A stretch of 64,000 bases of DNA from Sporopachydermia quercuum (GCA_001599295.1 BCGN01000002.1:248001-312000), one strand, 5' to 3'; shown: positions 53,247 to 64,000, counted from the first letter of the stretch. Program-made: numbers and translations. The notes: generated by a model from the sequence alone, not told the origin.

Positions 53247-54342
53247 GACGCAGAAATTGGTAGGAAAGAAGGAGGGATGTAACGAAGTGCTTAATATTTA
53301 GTAGGATTTTATATCAATTAATTCAATGGTACGTCTTGACGTTAGTAAATAGGCAAAGAAACCTAGAGTTTTGCATTGTCTTCCAGTTTATAATTGTAGT
53401 AGCTGGATGTTGTATTCAATGCATTAAACAAACAAAACTATGATTTATAAGAGATAATATCACCTTCAGGTCTGGGTAGACTCATTTACATATATTGCTA
53501 TTAGGTAGGCAGTTATTTCAGAAAATAGGAATGGGTGCAATGTTCTCATTACTTGCAGGATATTATTAATGATATAAATTATTAGGGTTATATTGTAATT
53601 GAAGATTAGCTCATAGAATTCTGGTTATTATTTAAATGTTGTAGTTCAAAGTTCATTGTATCACTGTTATTGCTGGTATGATATAATATGTATTATTTAT
53701 GTTGATGTTGATTAAGGTTCGTTAACCACATTTAGAGCTTGCATGTTAATTTTTCAATGTTAAATTTTAAACTACGCTTTCTTCTTATAACTTTAAATTT
53801 TATTCTTATACTACGAAAACAGTATTTTACATATTGTCGTGAAATGCATTGCATACCCTTGCGTAGGCAGAAGAAATTTATAGTGTAATATACATTAATG
53901 ATAGGATGAAATACTAGTTTGCCTAGTATTTGCCTAATCTTCTTTTTGCTTATGTTTAGCTAGTTATACATAGAATATGATACAATATAAAATAGTCTAG
54001 GCAGGTTTTTTCTTCCCTGTCTAAGTAGAAACTTTCAGAGTGTGGTTTGTATGAGAAGAACGGAGTGGTTATAATATGCGTAGTATATAGCGGCCAAGAT
54101 TGTTTATCCTAGAAATTGGAGCGGGTCAACTGTCAGCAAAATCATTTCCTAGACATAATTACTATTCGTCAGTTATGATTGACTCACACTTCCTTCTCGA
54201 AGCTTGAAAAGTACCCCTAGTCGGAAAAAATAAAAAAAAATAAAAAATAAAGAATTTTAAACTTGTTGCTAGACAGTGCTAAGGCAAACGTTCTTGATCT
54301 TCCTTTTCTCAGACAGCTTCCCTAGAAGCCCTTTCATCTTGC
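53247..54342. other. Convergent intergenic region LEU1/BRN1
   Basis: 1.1 kb of AT-rich sequence between two 3' ends. It contains short inverted repeats (ATACTAG/CTAGTAT near 53911-53929; a bulged stem near 53996-54025) and an A-rich tract near 54226-54250. A TGACTCA near 54180 lies in a non-promoter setting. No gene was recognised. Confidence 0.55.
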
Positions 54343-57072
54343 CTATCCTTTGTACACATACAAATCAGAATATGTATCATTACTCTCTATAGTTAACCCA
54401 TTCTCATTGGCTAAGTGAAGAAGGCAAATAAAACCATAACTTAGCGACAATTCTTCCCTTTCCTTGTCTTGGTATCGTTGTGCGACTTCATTCATCAAAT
54501 CTGTGAACTTCTCGGACCTCTCTTGTCTCGAGATCCTAGTTACGTTGTTGTTTATTTTACTGCCTAGGTCGTTGTTGGCTTTATGTTCTAGGTCAGTAGC
54601 ATTACTTTCGTTACCTAGGTCATCCTCATCTCCATTTACGTGTTCGCTTGAAGTTTCAGTGAACATGCTTAATAAACAGTTCCATATATTCGTCTTCAGT
54701 AACTTCACATTAACTTTCTTTGCTTGGCGTGAAAAGTTCAGTTGGTACATTGTTGATCGTTTATTTGGTCTATTTGCCTCATTTAGTTTGCCTACTCCTA
54801 TTTCTGCCTCACCTCCTGCCTCATTTGTCTCATCGTATGCCTCAATATCAGATAATCCTGCTTCGGCTGCCTCGGCTGCCTCGTCACCAACATTGAAGAA
54901 ATTTCCATAACCTAACAATGGTTCAATTTGATGGTCTGACTCGCTCATATCATTCATGTCATTGTATTTCTCTGCCCAGTAGTGTTCGTCAAGATAAATA
55001 CCATCATCATTCTTATCTGAAGAGGTGCCTAGCTTTTTGCTTTTCTTCCTCATCCAATTCATTGTCAGCGTTCTATCGGGTTTAATGAACAAATCAAGTA
55101 GTTGTTTCGACGTGACATGTAAATCGTTGGGCAAAAGGTTTTTATTGTTTGTATAGTAACTTCCGGAGCTTAATTCGATTGATTGTTTGCCTTTAGCAAA
55201 TATCTCTTCCTCGTCGAATTCATGTTCATAGTCGGTGCCGAGAAAGTCAATTTCAAAAGGTGGTTTATGTCTCAGATTGCTATTGTTATTGACGCCACCA
55301 TTGACATGGCTCCCACCACTACTGACACTGCCATTACCATAAAACTTCATACTTTGCAGCTTCTTCACTTTCCAGTTAACATTGCCCGACAAAAACTTAC
55401 CTAACTGCCTATCAAAATAACTGATTATATCGTCATTAAACTCAATCACAGTATCTTCAACATTACTATATGAATTTCCATTATTGCCATTGACTAAATT
55501 TGTGTTTTCCAGCTGATTTGTTAGTGCGTTCACTTCGTCCGCTTCAAAACTGTTTATTACGTCAAACACATCATCATCAGCACCATCAGCGTTATAATCC
55601 TTGTTGACGCTATCACTAAAACTATCATTATTGATAGTATCGTGTTTATCATTATTTAAACGTAAATCGAATTCGTTCAGATTACTGAAAGTACCCAAAG
55701 AGTCGAAATCCGCTAATCCGCTAGCTATTGAACGTAGCTCATCTAATGAAGGACATATGTTTAGTTTGTCCACAGATGAAATGTCTGGTAAAAAAAGGCT
55801 GCCTAGGTTTTCAATATTAGCATTAATATCAACAGCAGGATGAATAGTGTGGGGATTGTCACTATGTATGCTGTTGATGCTATGATGGAAGCTTCTAGTG
55901 TGACTGATACTTTCAATGCTGCGGTCGATACTATCAACACTCTCGTTGTTCATGCTCTCATTGCTTATATTCTCCATATTTATTACGCTTCTATTTCCGT
56001 GTTCCCTTCTTTCTTCCTCTCCCTGTTTCTCTCCCGTTATGCTATCGTCAAGTATCGTACTGTAAAACGAAATCTCATCCATGTTGATGCTTGCCTCATC
56101 TGAATCAAATATTATCCTTATTGTTTTATCTACAGATAGCAAATTCATCAGTGAGCTTTTGCTACCTCCCTCATCGAAATGAGCTAATACTCTTTTCAAT
56201 ACAGGATCAACGGATAGTTCCGTTTCTAGTTTTTTCATTCTTAATGATTCTAGTTTTGCCAGGGTCGAGCTACCTAATTCCATATTTTCTTTGCTTTTCT
56301 TGTTCTTTCCCTTAGCAGATTTTGATCCTTTGTTCTTGCCTTGCTTTCTAGGCGATCTTCCTAGTATAGTATTGTTTTCTCCATTGCCATCGGAATCGCG
56401 GTCGGAGTCGAAATCGTCTTCGGATGTTTCTTCCATTTCAGCTTCCGCTTGCTGTCTTATTGCGTTGTTTGTGCTGAGTCCGTTTAACAGTTTACCGGTT
56501 TCGTTCACGGCGGAGTCAACCCGGGAAGAGTAAACTTTGACACAGCCGTCGAGAGTTATGGAAGCCTTTTGGAAGTTGATTCCGTCCCCTTCGCGGAGCA
56601 AAGAAAGATCGTGGAAATAGTCAATTAATGCCGCGTTCCAGGAATTGTTGCGGTTAATTTTGTTGTCTGTCGCAAGTTGCATCCACTTGTCGAAATCATC
56701 TTTGCGCAGAGGTAGACCGGTCAGGGAGTTTGTTCCTGGGGTATGAGCGGAATGCAGGAGAGAATGCCGCGAGCTCCTACGCGAGTTCCTACGCGAGTTC
56801 CGCCGAGAGTTGGATGCCGAGTTGGCCGAAGTTGCCGAAGTTTTGAAGGATCGGTAGGAATTCCGCCTCGAAGCGGATTCCGTTGTTTGAAGTGTTTTTG
56901 TTGATGACTCTCTCCGCGAGAGCACCGATTCCTGTTGGGGAGTACCTATGCTCGTTCGGCTTGATGTCTGGTCAATGTCAGGCCGAGCGGAACCCAAAAA
57001 GTTTTTCCCCTGAGAGTGATTCGGGGTCGATGAATTTGATCTCGGAAGCGGGAAAGATTCCGATCTCACCAT
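54343..57072 (-). CDS. BRN1: Condensin non-SMC subunit Brn1 (CAP-H, Barren)
   Basis: The 909-aa kleisin of condensin, bridging the Smc2 and Smc4 heads for mitotic chromosome compaction. A basic Ser/Arg-rich N-terminus (SRRNSRRNSRRSSRHS) precedes the conserved block LPLRKDDFDKWMQLATDNKINRNNSWNAALIDYFHDLSLL, then FQKASITLDGCVKVYSSRVDSAVNETGKLLNGL, diagnostic of Barren. The middle contains SVDPVLKRVLAHFDEGG and a long acidic Asn-rich region. The C-terminal winged-helix part (ATG-distal) ends LSLSYGFICLLHLANENGLTIE, the Smc-binding motif. It is longer than Saccharomyces Brn1 (754 aa) because of the low-complexity inserts. Single exon from ATG 57072. It shares a divergent promoter with MSL1 that holds an X-box and a forkhead-like site. 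Confidence 0.93.
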   Translation of the reverse strand: MVRSESFPLPRSNSSTPNHSQGKNFLGSARPDIDQTSSRTSIGTPQQESVLSRRESSTKTLQTTESASRRNSYRSFKTSATSANSASNSRRNSRRNSRRSSRHSLLHSAHTPGTNSLTGLPLRKDDFDKWMQLATDNKINRNNSWNAALIDYFHDLSLLREGDGINFQKASITLDGCVKVYSSRVDSAVNETGKLLNGLSTNNAIRQQAEAEMEETSEDDFDSDRDSDGNGENNTILGRSPRKQGKNKGSKSAKGKNKKSKENMELGSSTLAKLESLRMKKLETELSVDPVLKRVLAHFDEGGSKSSLMNLLSVDKTIRIIFDSDEASINMDEISFYSTILDDSITGEKQGEEERREHGNRSVINMENISNESMNNESVDSIDRSIESISHTRSFHHSINSIHSDNPHTIHPAVDINANIENLGSLFLPDISSVDKLNICPSLDELRSIASGLADFDSLGTFSNLNEFDLRLNNDKHDTINNDSFSDSVNKDYNADGADDDVFDVINSFEADEVNALTNQLENTNLVNGNNGNSYSNVEDTVIEFNDDIISYFDRQLGKFLSGNVNWKVKKLQSMKFYGNGSVSSGGSHVNGGVNNNSNLRHKPPFEIDFLGTDYEHEFDEEEIFAKGKQSIELSSGSYYTNNKNLLPNDLHVTSKQLLDLFIKPDRTLTMNWMRKKSKKLGTSSDKNDDGIYLDEHYWAEKYNDMNDMSESDHQIEPLLGYGNFFNVGDEAAEAAEAGLSDIEAYDETNEAGGEAEIGVGKLNEANRPNKRSTMYQLNFSRQAKKVNVKLLKTNIWNCLLSMFTETSSEHVNGDEDDLGNESNATDLEHKANNDLGSKINNNVTRISRQERSEKFTDLMNEVAQRYQDKEREELSLSYGFICLLHLANENGLTIESNDTYSDLYVYKG

Positions 57073-57903
57073 AGTGTGTAGTGTAGTGTATGGGTTATGT
57101 ATTATGTTGAATGGTTGATTTGCTTCCTTTAATGTTAAAGCATTGTCAGTAGGCGGTTTTAAAATAAACGCCTGTTTTTATGCCTTTCACTTTTCCTATT
57201 CTTTTCTTACGCTTGTTCTACGATTATTCCATGCTTGTTCTAACAGCTAATCACCAAGCATCATAACAGCTATCAATCTTTTCCTTATTGATTATATCAA
57301 TTTCTTTTGCATTCACTTTCTATAGTACATTAACTTCTAGCCAAAATAACTTCTTTCGTATACTTTACATCTGCATAATTATTGACTCCAATACCAAGTG
57401 CGAATCATTATAATAATGTTATTATCATTATCGCTATGAATAAAAAGGAAATTGCTTTGATGGGCACATACTAAAGAAAAAATCGTAGCAAAAAGGCGAT
57501 GGTTCTCGTTTGTTTACTTTGAGCGTTGCCATGGAGATGTGTGAAATTTACAGTTTGGTGTTTGTGGTGGTAATTTTGCATTAGGGTTTAATGATTATGT
57601 GATCAATTGGAGGAAGAGAGATAAATTAGCCGTCTAATAACAGGGATCTGTAAGAGAATGGAAGGTCAGGATTTTTCTCAAAACCAAAGAGAAGAGCAAC
57701 TCAGAAGAGGGAAGAGGGAAGACGGGACGGAATGAGAAATCGAACGGAAAACGGAACTCTGATCACGGTACGGGAACATTAGATATAAACAAGAAGAGTT
57801 TGATCGTTGATTTATCGGGAGGCAGTCTATGGAAAAAAACGCTTGTTAGGCCTGTGAGTACGATAACTATTTACACGGCACATCCAGCAGCGAGACATAA
57901 ACA
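57073..57903. promoter_or_regulatory. Divergent promoter BRN1/MSL1
   Basis: 831 bp between two start codons. It contains forkhead-like TGTTTAC (57511-57517) directly followed by an X-box (57525-57538), the same pair of motifs found upstream of TUB2. No RNA gene was recognised. Confidence 0.55.
57525..57538. promoter_or_regulatory. RFX/Crt1-type X-box
   Basis: GTTGCCATGGAGAT has a perfect left half-site GTTGCC-AT-GG and a degenerate right half. It lies 453 nt upstream of BRN1 and 366 nt upstream of MSL1. A forkhead-like TGTTTAC ends 7 nt before it. Confidence 0.5.
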
Positions 57904-59058
57904 ATGGCAAGAGGTGGAATAAGGAAACAGCCGGAACTGGAAGAAACTGCGGAAACAACTGAAGTTTCAATAACGGAAACGGAAACGGAAGCTATAGCAG
58001 ATTGGGGTATTGCCGGGGAGAGAGAAAGTAATTCAATTACAATTACAACTCCCCATCCGAAGAAACTGAAGACCACTAATTCCAACCCAGTTGATGAAAA
58101 TTCATCAACAATTGGCAGCCCAAATCAAACATTATACATAAAGAACCTGAATGATAAGGTGAAAATTGATAGTGAGTATCTATTTCAATTGACTGGTCAA
58201 GTGTTTAGTATTGGAAGCGATTCTATTTCATAGTTGTCTTATCTCTTGTTATTCTTAGAACTACCTTTTTCTCTATTTATTTCGTAACTATTGACAATCT
58301 TTCTGTTGGTTCAATAGTGGATATCTTGAAACAGAACAGAAGGCATAGAATAATAATTGATTTCCCGGAAACTTGCTTCCTTTTTTTTGTACGCGCATTT
58401 ACCAGAAAGCTCAATCAATGCTTGGTGGTTCGGTAGCCGCTTTTCAATTGCCGAATTGCATGCTGTGGGTTATTTGATTCGGTGATTTTCATTCAATTCA
58501 GTTTCTGCTGCATGATCTTCCGGGCTTTGGCTAATCAATCATCTTGTTCCTGATTTCATATCTGCTATATTTATCATACTACCTTCTGTTAGCATAATGG
58601 GATTACCACAAAGAAAACATGCATTTACATCATAATTACAATACTAAATGCGATATCAATACACTTCATACGTAATAATGCTTCATTTTTGGATATTACT
58701 AACATTTTCTTTAAACTATCTAGCAATCAAAAAGACACTATACATGTTATTCTCCCCCTACGGTAGAGTTCTGAGTATAATAATGATCAAATCTACTAAA
58801 ATGAGAGGCCAGGCTCATATGGTTTTCTCGTCAATTGAAGAAGCGTCTTCAGCATTGAAAAGTCTGAATGGGGCTTTGCTGTTTAAGAAACCACTTGTTA
58901 TACAGTTTGCCAGATCAACTTCAAAGGTGGTGGATTTGATTAATGGGAGCTTCCGATTGAAAGGAGATAGTGACGAGTTTAGTAGGGACAACAATGAATA
59001 TAACGATGAGGTTATACAGTATGATATGGAAGCTTATGATGATGAATTGAGTGAATAA
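57904..59058 (+). CDS. MSL1: U2 snRNP protein B''-like RRM protein, two exons
   Basis: A 200-aa single-RRM protein of the U1A/U2B'' family, a U2 snRNP component binding stem-loop IV of U2 RNA. Exon 1 is 57904-58171 and exon 2 is 58724-59058. The 552-nt intron starts GTGAGT and ends after TACTAAC...CTATCTAG. Splicing joins TLYIKNLNDKVKID to TIKKTLYMLFSPYGRVLSI, restoring one RRM with RNP2 LYIKNL (about 77-82) and RNP1 RGQAHMVF (117-124). The NLNDKVK and MRGQA strings are typical of U2B''. An N-terminal extension of about 75 residues, acidic and Thr-rich, and an acidic tail flank the RRM. Exon 1 unspliced would end 20 codons later. U1A (Mud1) is the alternative, but that has two RRMs. Confidence 0.88.
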
Positions 59059-60143
59059 TAGAAGATAGAAGGGAAAGGGAAAAGGAGGAAGAGAAAGAGA
59101 AAGAGGAAGCCGTTCAATTAACAGAAGAAAAGTTTGATAATATATTTCTTGATTCATAACGACATTGTATATATCTACCATTAATATGTATTATAATTTG
59201 ATATTAGTTGCATTTATATGTTGGTTATTTGTAAGCATTGATAGTTCTTATATGCTACTTCAGCTATGTATTCTACCATAGTTTTTATCACTCAGTTTTT
59301 AGTTCACCTTCGGAAAGATATAAATCCTGTAATTCTACTTTTCCAATCAAGCGTGAAAAACCATATAGAAAAGCAGCTTGCTTTTGTCAGGAAACGAGAA
59401 TAAAAGAGAATGAAATCCAGCTTTTTAATACTTCTTTATTAGTCAAGCTGTTTATAATCATTCAGATGCAACATCAATTGATTAACTTGCATTCTAACAT
59501 TTTGGCACTTTTACATTCTTCTATTTTATCATTCTATCTATCAAATGCAGCTATCTTATTGCTCAATTTATTATCTACAGATTCTGTTATATTATGTATA
59601 AGCCAGGAAAAAAAGGTACCATCAGTTATCCGCTAATAATCAAAATAGATCTTCTATTCATTATAGGTTCGTTACCAGTGTCATTTATCTATCAATGGAA
59701 GATAGCAAATGGCCATCAGAAAAGCTAGTGAGGTTCTATTCGAATAGCAGAATCTTCTGTTCATTTTAACAGAAGATTCAAAGCTCCACCATTCTTATTC
59801 ATTTATTCTGTTAATCGAGTCTATTAATATCAACGTCAATACATCAAATTACATCAAATAATCTGTAGCCAACTTTAATCAAACCCTTCAGCACATACAA
59901 TGCAGTATATTTGGTATTCTCTATTTTGTTGTTATCATCTTAAAGATAGTAATAATGATAATGGTTGAAACCAGCAGAATAAATAACTTCTGTCACTTCA
60001 AATCCTATTTTCTGTCTACTGTTCCCTGTACTCTTCGGCTTGCTTTTTTTCTATTTCCTACATTATCTTCCTTTTATTCATATTAGCCATTAACATTAAA
60101 ATAATACATAATAAAATCCCCCACTTTTCTCCAAACTTCACTA
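59059..60143. other. Convergent intergenic region MSL1/MFS permease
   Basis: 1.08 kb between two 3' ends. A purine-rich tract follows the MSL1 stop (about 59060-59108). A perfect 12-bp hairpin lies at 59750-59779. A 132-codon frame at 59238-59636 has a non-ATG start and no motif and is not called. Confidence 0.55.
59750..59779. repeat. Perfect inverted repeat, 12-bp arms, 6-nt loop
   Basis: GAATCTTCTGTT (59750-59761) and its exact reverse complement (59768-59779) flank CATTTT. It is located between two convergent 3' ends. Its size and loop length resemble the hairpins at 1864-1896 and 37468-37499. Confidence 0.9.
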
Positions 60144-61688
60144 TTAAAAAGTATACTTATAGCCAGGAGCCAAATCACCAGCTTGATGTCTCTTCCTTTC
60201 TGGCCAAGTATTGAACTTCTCCAAATACTCAGGAGAAGCCTTCGTAATATTCGATCGATAACAATAATAGAAATATATACAGCCAACAACTAATGCAAAA
60301 CATACAAACGCCAAACCAATGCCTATACCTTTAACGTATAAAGGAGCATCTTGGGCAACGAATGAGAAAGTAGCAATGATTCCACCAATGTTACCGAAAC
60401 CAATTTGCCATGCTGTTGCAACAGATCTTCTTAAATGTCCTGAAAAGTTCATTGATGACCAGCAAACAAATATAGGCATAGCGGTGTAGCAACCAGCAAC
60501 AGCCAAGAAACATGCACCATAACGGACATTCAGGTTCTCCTTAACTCCTAAAAGCATAGCAAATCCAACAATTGCAACAACGATAGTGAACACGAAAAAT
60601 GGGAATCTCCTCTGGGTGTAATCCGACAGAACAGCAACAATCAAGCCAAAGCCAAAGGTGAAGATCCATGGCCAAACTGAATGCAATTGAGTAGAAACTG
60701 GAGAATAGCCAAAGGTTTGAATAATAGTTGGCGCAAAATAAGCGTATCCATAAGATGGGATAATCAAACCAAAATACGTGAGAGCAATCAGCCATACTTT
60801 GACGTCTTTGAAAACACTGGCAATGTCTTTCCAGGTCAGTTTTAATTCAATAGAAGAGTCTCCCACATCCAAGGCAAGCTTGGCTTTTATGAATTTTCTT
60901 TCATTGTCTTTAAGAAATCTGGCATCTTCGGGGAAATCAGCAATACAGAAAAAGAAGATAATACAACAGAAACAAGTAATAGTACCTTCGATAATGAAAA
61001 TCCATCTCCAACCTTCAATTCCACGCTTACCATCTAAGTGATTAATGCCATAAGCAATTAAACCACCAAAGGCACCAGCGAGATTGGTCGAGGCGAAAAA
61101 GAAAGAGTATCTCTTTTGACCTTCATCTCTTCTATACCACATCGATAGAAGGTAGAAACAACCGGGGAACATACCGGATTCAAACACACCTAGCAGAAAT
61201 CTGCATGCTAGTAAAGCACCATAATTACGAACAAATCCCATACCAATGGTAACAGCACCAAAACACAAGATACAACTGGTGAGCCAAACATGAGGCTTGA
61301 ATCTTTTTAGTAGGTAATTTGATAGAATTTCAAATACAATATAAGGAACAAAGAAGATTGTAAGAGCAACGTTGAATTGGTTGCCCACAAGATGAAGATC
61401 TGTTAACATTCCATATACTTTAGCATTAGAGATGTTGATTCTATCGAGAAACGCTAGCAGATATAATAAACAAATAGGTGGGACGATACACACGTCGATT
61501 TTCCACATTAGCTTACTTTGATTCACATTGTAGTGTTCGGCCAATTGGTTGATCTGCTCCTTATGACTCAGAGAAGGATCAGTACTAAAAGGAGCCTTTT
61601 CACTAGGCAAATCATCCTCTGATCTGCCATCGGTTAAAGTGACGTCTACTTGAGACGTACTGTCGAGTTTTTGCTCTTCTGAGCTCAT
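60144..61688 (-). CDS. MFS permease, allantoate/anion:cation symporter (Dal5) family
   Basis: A 514-aa plasma-membrane transporter with 12 predicted helices. The frame opens 15 codons higher at a non-ATG codon; the first ATG is 61688 (MSSEEQKLD). The hydrophilic N-terminus of about 75 residues and the start of helix 1 (KIDVCIVPPICLLYLLAFLDRINISNAKV) are typical of the ACS family (Dal5, Tna1, Vht1, Fen2). Other family signatures are VFEILSNYLLKRFKPHVWL, CRFLLGVFESGMFPGCFYLLSMWYRRDE, and FASTNLAGAFGGLIAYGI with EGWRWIFIIEG. The substrate (allantoate, nicotinate or another carboxylate) cannot be told from sequence. Three GATAA motifs within 145 nt upstream (61747, 61764, 61826) suggest nitrogen catabolite control, as for DAL5 (inference). 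Confidence 0.9.
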   Translation of the reverse strand: MSSEEQKLDSTSQVDVTLTDGRSEDDLPSEKAPFSTDPSLSHKEQINQLAEHYNVNQSKLMWKIDVCIVPPICLLYLLAFLDRINISNAKVYGMLTDLHLVGNQFNVALTIFFVPYIVFEILSNYLLKRFKPHVWLTSCILCFGAVTIGMGFVRNYGALLACRFLLGVFESGMFPGCFYLLSMWYRRDEGQKRYSFFFASTNLAGAFGGLIAYGINHLDGKRGIEGWRWIFIIEGTITCFCCIIFFFCIADFPEDARFLKDNERKFIKAKLALDVGDSSIELKLTWKDIASVFKDVKVWLIALTYFGLIIPSYGYAYFAPTIIQTFGYSPVSTQLHSVWPWIFTFGFGLIVAVLSDYTQRRFPFFVFTIVVAIVGFAMLLGVKENLNVRYGACFLAVAGCYTAMPIFVCWSSMNFSGHLRRSVATAWQIGFGNIGGIIATFSFVAQDAPLYVKGIGIGLAFVCFALVVGCIYFYYCYRSNITKASPEYLEKFNTWPERKRHQAGDLAPGYKYTF

Positions 61689-61746
61689 TTTATGTGTATT
61701 TTTGTGGAGAAAAAATATATAGCTGATATTCAATTCTTCAGGGGTT

Positions 61747-61830
61747 GATAAATATAGCTATAAGATAAAAGAATCGTCTTAACAGGACAACACACACTAG
61801 GACTAGGAACGGCACGGTATGGTATGATAA
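61747..61830. promoter_or_regulatory. Cluster of three GATAA motifs
   Basis: GATAA occurs at 61747-61751, 61764-61768 and 61826-61830, about 60-140 nt upstream of the MFS start. Pairs of such sites form UAS-NTR elements bound by Gln3/Gat1. The motif is short and the region AT-rich, so chance is possible. Confidence 0.4.
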
Positions 61831-64000
61831 TAGAAAGTATGGCAAAAAGCATGAAAATATAGTGGAAATTTCGTGAGAAAGAAGAAAAAAACGGAGATTT
61901 ATGCGTAAAGGGTTAATTTATAAAAGAATTGCTCACTCCGAGGTGAAAAATATTCCCTATGGGTAAAAAATACATACTTACTAAAATTGCCTAACAAGAT
62001 GATGATGAAGTGAAAACTTTGTACGGAAATGATGAACTTTAATTAGTATGTGAAGTTAAAATAAAGTTAAAAGCTAGCTAAAGCTTATTACCTGCTCTAT
62101 CCTCCTTTTGCGGGCCGAGAAGTGATTATGAAGAAGAGCAAGGATCGATTAGTTGCGGTTGATACAGTTTTAGCAGTAAACCACTGCTATTTGTGGGGAA
62201 AAAGCTAGAAAGAAAAGTCTATGTTTATTGTCTTTCTTTTCAGCATGCGGAAATCAAAATTGGAAAGGCCGATTATTGGAATTAACTTCCTGGGTTGATT
62301 TCCAGCTATCTGGATGCAGATCTAATAGGATTTAGGGCTGAATTGTGTTATATTCCTTGGATTATTTGTAGAATTAATAATCGGTGGATTTTTTGAAGAC
62401 TTTTATTCTTTCCTTCAAGATTTCTGATTTTCATTATTGTCCAAACTGCCTTTGTTCTTTCGTTTCAATGTGCAGTTATTATCAGCTTTTTAAAGTCAAA
62501 GAGCTGCAACTGCAGCAAAGCTTGTAAGAAATAAACTTTGAGATTCCGCTCCGTAAATTTCCTAATTAGTATTATTTTAAATTTTCGGAAAATTGACAGA
62601 AAGCTTATTTCTAAATCAAAAAACTCTCTTATGATTTGAAGGTGAAATATCAAATAAATGCTGTTTTCTCTCTACATTTTTATTAATTTACTGCTTAATC
62701 TTTTGTGTTGTGGGTTAATTATTTGAATTTTGGATTATAATAGTTGAAGTTTATACGGAGGTTGCAGTCTGTTCTTGTGCTTCAATCAAAAGAAGTTTCT
62801 TCGATCGGGGAAGTGAAAACTAGAGTAGAGCTATCTATCATACCATTATTACTTATAAAATCTAAAATTTAGAATGCCAAATTATTAAATCTGCTAAATA
62901 AGTAACTGATTTCAATTCCTTCAGCAATATAATTTCTTCTCAGTTGAGAGCATTTTGCTTGTTGTAACGTTTTTCAGTATAGTCGTCCCAACCAAAGATC
63001 AATTACTGACAGGCTTGCAACTTGTTGATACAGGTAGTTAATATCTTATTATGAGGCCAATAAGTTGAATCTTTGGCGGATTCTCTATTGTGAGAATAAA
63101 TTGTCCAAAAATATCTAATAATGCTGTGTGGAGGAGTATGGAGATCGATAGTTATTCCAGTCTTTTTCTTGTGTTTTAATCGAACATACTTCCGCCTCCT
63201 AGCTTATTCTACATATTGGATACATCAAACATTCTCATGCTTTTGTCAAAATTGATCAGCTGCAAGCATCAAGCACCAACAGTCCTTGATTACTCAAAAT
63301 TTAAATATACAACAATGTAATCAATGGAACATTTTTCTTTTAGTGATCTAAATTTATAGATTGTTTTCGATGACTCATTAAACCATACCATACAAATAAA
63401 GTTTACTGATCGGATTAATTCTCCGGAATCTTATTTAAACAAAATGCGGTCCGTAAACGGTTTAGCTTTTGGGCATTCCACTCAAAACTCAAGTTCTTCG
63501 GTATATTTTTGAGACATAGGCACTCCTTTCTTTTCGCATTGGATAACAGCCGTGTTGTAGACGCCGATATTCACCGTTACAGGATCTTTGTCTATGTATG
63601 GTTTAGCTCTGGATTATCAATATTAAGCAATTACAGGGATTTTAGAATGTGGGGTATTGTTTGGGGTTCGTTCAACTCCGATGAATTTAGTTCACTTAAA
63701 TGGCAGCGAATGGATCAAAGAAACGAACAAAAAATAACTCCAAGTTACATCTTGTTTAAGTTTCATTTTGCCAGGTGCAGACAAAAGCAGAAAAAAGCCG
63801 AAAGACTGGTGCTCTTATAATTATTAGTGTTTTCCAAGAAGATCGAGTGACAGAAATTAACCGAAAAAGAACTGTGCTTTATGGTAGAATGAGAATATGA
63901 AGCAGTGTGAGAAGTGCCTCCTAGAGAGAAAAATGATTCAAACAAAACGAGCTTCAAATAAAGATATTGAAGATATTATAAGGAGCCTTTTTTGGATTTG
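61831..64000. other. Intergenic region at the right end, no gene recognised
   Basis: About 2.2 kb after the MFS promoter with no convincing coding frame. A frame at 63509-63820 (103 codons) starts at a non-ATG codon and shows no motif; a frame at 62465-62653 (minus) is likewise rejected. No tRNA, known RNA or mobile element was recognised. Confidence 0.55.

Noticed and set aside
54176-54186. Second TGACTCA (Gcn4-type) site
   Set aside because: It lies between two convergent 3' ends, not in a promoter.
63509-63820. 103-codon frame near the right end
   Set aside because: Non-ATG start and random-looking sequence.
1-64000. Mobile elements, virus-derived elements, CRISPR arrays or a biosynthetic gene cluster
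   Set aside because: No reverse transcriptase, integrase, transposase or capsid motif, no long terminal repeats and no regularly spaced repeats were seen. The P450 has no pathway partners beside it.

Overview
The window is nuclear DNA of an ascomycetous yeast. The genes are AT-rich and fungal, most lack introns, and the introns I could place use GTATGT, GTAAGT, GTACGT or GTGAGT donors with a TACTAAC or GCTAAC branch site near the acceptor. Several features point to a lineage outside the Saccharomyces and CUG-Ser groups. Beta-tubulin keeps five introns near its 5' end. CTG encodes leucine at conserved sites (VPH1 codon 546, PFA3 codon 293). Genes of filamentous-fungal type are present: an ELYS-domain protein, a MARCH5-like RING-variant protein and a P450 resembling pisatin demethylases. 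An early-branching Saccharomycotina lineage fits best; I cannot name the species. Six positions are N.

Layout, left to right: about 2 kb with no gene; cytochrome P450 (+); POM33 (-) divergent from TUB2 (+); TGL1 (-) divergent from VPH1 (+); a GPI-anchored cysteine-rich protein (-) divergent from an ELYS-domain protein (+); POS5 (-); an orphan Asn-rich protein (+); RPD3 (-) divergent from HUT1 (+); then a run of plus-strand genes: PFA3, PAM18, PEX6, SRP68, a RING-variant E3, a C2H2 zinc-finger protein and LEU1; BRN1 (-) divergent from MSL1 (+); a Dal5-type MFS permease (-); and about 2.3 kb with no gene. That is 21 protein genes, roughly one per 3 kb. I found no tRNA, rRNA, transposon, virus-derived element or CRISPR array.

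Most genes are housekeeping: nuclear envelope and pore (POM33, ELYS-like), mitosis (TUB2, BRN1), vacuole (VPH1, PFA3), mitochondria (POS5, PAM18), peroxisome (PEX6), ER (HUT1, SRP68), splicing (MSL1), chromatin (RPD3) and leucine synthesis (LEU1). They do not form a cluster for one pathway. Four genes (TUB2, VPH1, HUT1, PAM18) have short upstream exons missed by a longest-ORF reading, and MSL1 is split by a 552-nt intron. All five exon models restore the family N-terminus or domain in frame.

The non-coding part is more unusual than the genes. Intergenic regions are long and carry several perfect or near-perfect hairpins, a multi-hairpin stretch upstream of VPH1, a 42-bp tandem duplication, and paired RFX X-box and forkhead-like sites upstream of TUB2 and in the BRN1/MSL1 divergent promoter. 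I see no clear evidence for a wholly new multi-gene system. The best candidates for something undescribed are the eight-cysteine GPI protein, the orphan at 26.3 kb and the structured intergenic stretches.
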